A stretch of 64,000 nucleotides of DNA from Cytobacillus pseudoceanisediminis (GTDB lineage Bacteria > Bacillota > Bacilli > Bacillales > Cytobacillaceae), in assembly GCF_023516215.1 (NCBI RefSeq), contig NZ_CP097349.1, positions 992,001 to 1,056,000 of the forward strand. The letters are read 5' to 3'. Below the pieces are notes generated by a model that was not told the DNA's origin, did not search any database, and saw only the letters and a program-made list of their open reading frames with translations. Shown piece after piece: positions 62,326-64,000 of this stretch; positions within the stretch are counted from its first letter, which is position 1, and the number at the start of each line of letters is the position of its first letter. A program made the translations under genes and the position numbers.

Positions 62326-64000
62326 TTGTCAGAATTGATTTATGCAGGTTCATTAAAGACGCTTGAAGATGAAGGTGCAAAGGTAATTAAAGGCGGAAGT
62401 CATGCAATTGCAGTATTTGTTTACGAAAAACAAGTCTATGCGGTGGATAACCGTTGTCCGCATATGGGCTTTCCCCTCCATACAGGAAGCCTATGTGATG
62501 GGATTTTGACTTGTCACTGGCATCATGCTCGCTTTGATATAAAAAGTGGTGGAACCTTGGATCCATGGGCAGATGATGTCCCTACTTATCCTGTCGAGAT
62601 TAAGGAAAATGAGGTTTGGGTTTACCCTGTCCCTTTTAATAAGGTGACAATCGAAAAATTGAGGCAGCGATTACGGGATGGCCTTGAGCAAAATATTAGT
62701 CTTGTCATCGCAAAATCGGTTGTCGGATTGATGGAAGCTGGTTTTCCGGCGACTGAGATTGCAAAGATCGGCGTCGAATTCGGAACGACACATCGGAGGA
62801 GCGGATGGGGTTCTGGGTTAACGATTTTAACAGCCATGACAAATGTATTGCCTAAATTGGATAAAACCGGACAGGTTTTAGCGTTGTTCCAAGGCCTGGT
62901 TCATGTTGCACGGGAAAGCTCTGGAATGGGAACACGCTTTTTGCTTGGATCCCTTCCTGTATCAAATGAAAAGAATGCCCAATCATTCGAACAATTATCA
63001 GAATGGTATCGTCATTGTGTGGAGGTGCGTGATTCACAGGGAGCCGAGCGGGTGCTATTGACCGCGATAGAATTGGGATTCTCGAACGAGAAGCTTGCTG
63101 ACATGATGTTGACAGCGGTCACGGATCATTTTTATGTAAATACTGGTCATACTCTTGATTTTCATAATAAAGCATTCGAGATTTTAAATCAGATTGGTTT
63201 TGAGCATCGGCCCTATGTACTGTCATCATTGTTACCTGGTATCGGTGATGTTGCCCGCAGTGAAGAATCCCATAGCTGGCAATCACCTTTGAACTTGGTC
63301 AAGCCATTAATGGAGGCGTTCCCGAAATTACCTGATATCCTTGCTAATGTTTCGTCACGAAGCGACGCTGATATCGATGAAGCAACATTGGTTGAACAAA
63401 TTTTATCAGATGACCCTATAAAAACGATAAATACGATGTTGGATGCACTTAAAAACGGCGTCACTCCTTCCCGTTTGGCCCAGATCGTAACTTTAGCGGC
63501 AGCTGATCGGATTTCCCGTTTTCATGTACAAAATGATTTCAGGGATTGGATTACTGTGCTTCATACTTTTACTCACGCTCATGCGGTACATGAATCGTTA
63601 CGCCGCTCTACTACACCTGAATTGACCCGAGCTGTTTTCCATGGAGCAATGAGTGTGTATCTTGATCGTTTTCTCAATACTCCATCTGCAAGAAGGCCGG
63701 AACCAAAGAATGTGGAAACTGAACCGCAGAATCCTTCAGAATTATTGGAGATGATGAATCAACAGCAACAGGTTGCAGAATCAGCGAGATGGGTAGTGAA
63801 TTACCTGGCACGCGGTGGTGATAAAAGCGAACTCTTCAATACGCTCGGGCACGCTTTACTAAGAGAGGATGCAGAGTTTCATTCATTTCAAATGTATGAA
63901 GCAGCAATGATAGAACATGATCATTGGGAAAAAGAGGATTCCGAGCTTGCTAGATATGCACAGGAAACTTTGATCCTCGCAGTAACACGTTATCTGGCAG
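62326..64000 (+). CDS. Rieske [2Fe-2S] domain protein, large (3' end outside window)
   Basis: The TTG start follows GGGAGTGA. The N-terminal ~105 residues are a Rieske domain: VDNRCPHMGFPLHTGSLCDG with the first CxH, and ILTCHWHHARFDIKSGG with CxxH. It binds a [2Fe-2S] cluster through two Cys and two His, as in dioxygenase-type ferredoxins. The remaining 450 residues are helical and contain no domain I recognise (for example GLMEAGFPATEIAKIGVEFG, TLGHALLREDAEFHSFQMYE). It stays open to the window end (558 codons). A Rieske domain fused to a long helical region is unusual; the redox partner is unknown. Confidence 0.85.
   Translation, partial: MSELIYAGSLKTLEDEGAKVIKGGSHAIAVFVYEKQVYAVDNRCPHMGFPLHTGSLCDGILTCHWHHARFDIKSGGTLDPWADDVPTYPVEIKENEVWVYPVPFNKVTIEKLRQRLRDGLEQNISLVIAKSVVGLMEAGFPATEIAKIGVEFGTTHRRSGWGSGLTILTAMTNVLPKLDKTGQVLALFQGLVHVARESSGMGTRFLLGSLPVSNEKNAQSFEQLSEWYRHCVEVRDSQGAERVLLTAIELGFSNEKLADMMLTAVTDHFYVNTGHTLDFHNKAFEILNQIGFEHRPYVLSSLLPGIGDVARSEESHSWQSPLNLVKPLMEAFPKLPDILANVSSRSDADIDEATLVEQILSDDPIKTINTMLDALKNGVTPSRLAQIVTLAAADRISRFHVQNDFRDWITVLHTFTHAHAVHESLRRSTTPELTRAVFHGAMSVYLDRFLNTPSARRPEPKNVETEPQNPSELLEMMNQQQQVAESARWVVNYLARGGDKSELFNTLGHALLREDAEFHSFQMYEAAMIEHDHWEKEDSELARYAQETLILAVTRYLA

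Overview
The window looks like a chromosomal segment of a low-GC, endospore-forming member of the Bacillaceae. This rests on AT-rich codon use, strong AGGAGG-type ribosome binding sites, TTG and GTG starts, DUF3231 spore-associated proteins, a GerAB-type germinant permease, and Bacillus-type regulators with Fur and FapR boxes. I cannot name the species from sequence alone.

Layout. 1-2867 (minus strand) is a MarR / oligopeptide-binding lipoprotein / DppB permease operon. At 3291-4761 a histidyl-tRNA synthetase follows a leader peptide with three consecutive His codons and an intrinsic terminator. From about 4.8 kb to 61 kb is an accessory region of mostly single-gene units: acetyltransferases, VOC and DinB proteins, nucleotidyltransferases, small membrane proteins and efflux pumps. 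They are separated by more than 20 copies of a dispersed intergenic element, a terminator-like hairpin followed by the core AACGGGGCAGGTTTGTTGAA. Inside it lie a Fur-box nickel/metallophore-type ABC importer (nikABCDE-like, 13.9-19.0 kb) followed by a MATE exporter, two IS110-family insertion sequences with candidate bridge-RNA regions, an orphan ntdR/ntdB-like pair with a palindromic operator, a FapR-box FabH, a GC-rich beta-lactamase-like gene, and a lincosamide-nucleotidyltransferase-like gene with a leader peptide and an SD-sequestering hairpin. A related ~170-bp sequence occurs at 9244-9420 and 61241-61400, the second copy next to a tyrosine-recombinase remnant. The right edge (62326 onward) is a Rieske-domain protein running off the window.

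At least seven genes resemble antibiotic-modifying enzymes: AAC(3)-, Vat-, ANT(2'')-, AAC(6')-, AadA- and Lnu-like, plus a serine beta-lactamase fold. DHA2-MFS, MATE and EamA transporters accompany them. Together they suggest an environmental detoxification or resistance island gained and lost one gene at a time.

A data-quality point matters. About a dozen conserved genes are split by a one-base indel, nearly always a missing base in a short homopolymer (DoxX, MATE, DUF3231, epimerase, SMI1, ANT, GNAT, AadA-like, FabH, FAD oxidoreductase, MarR, GerAB). Homology reads straight across each break. Many of these are probably intact in the organism and broken by sequencing error, although true decay also occurs here (cytidine deaminase, VOC, ECF sigma, IS110 and integrase remnants). 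I report them as pseudogenes in this sequence and give the frameshift site.
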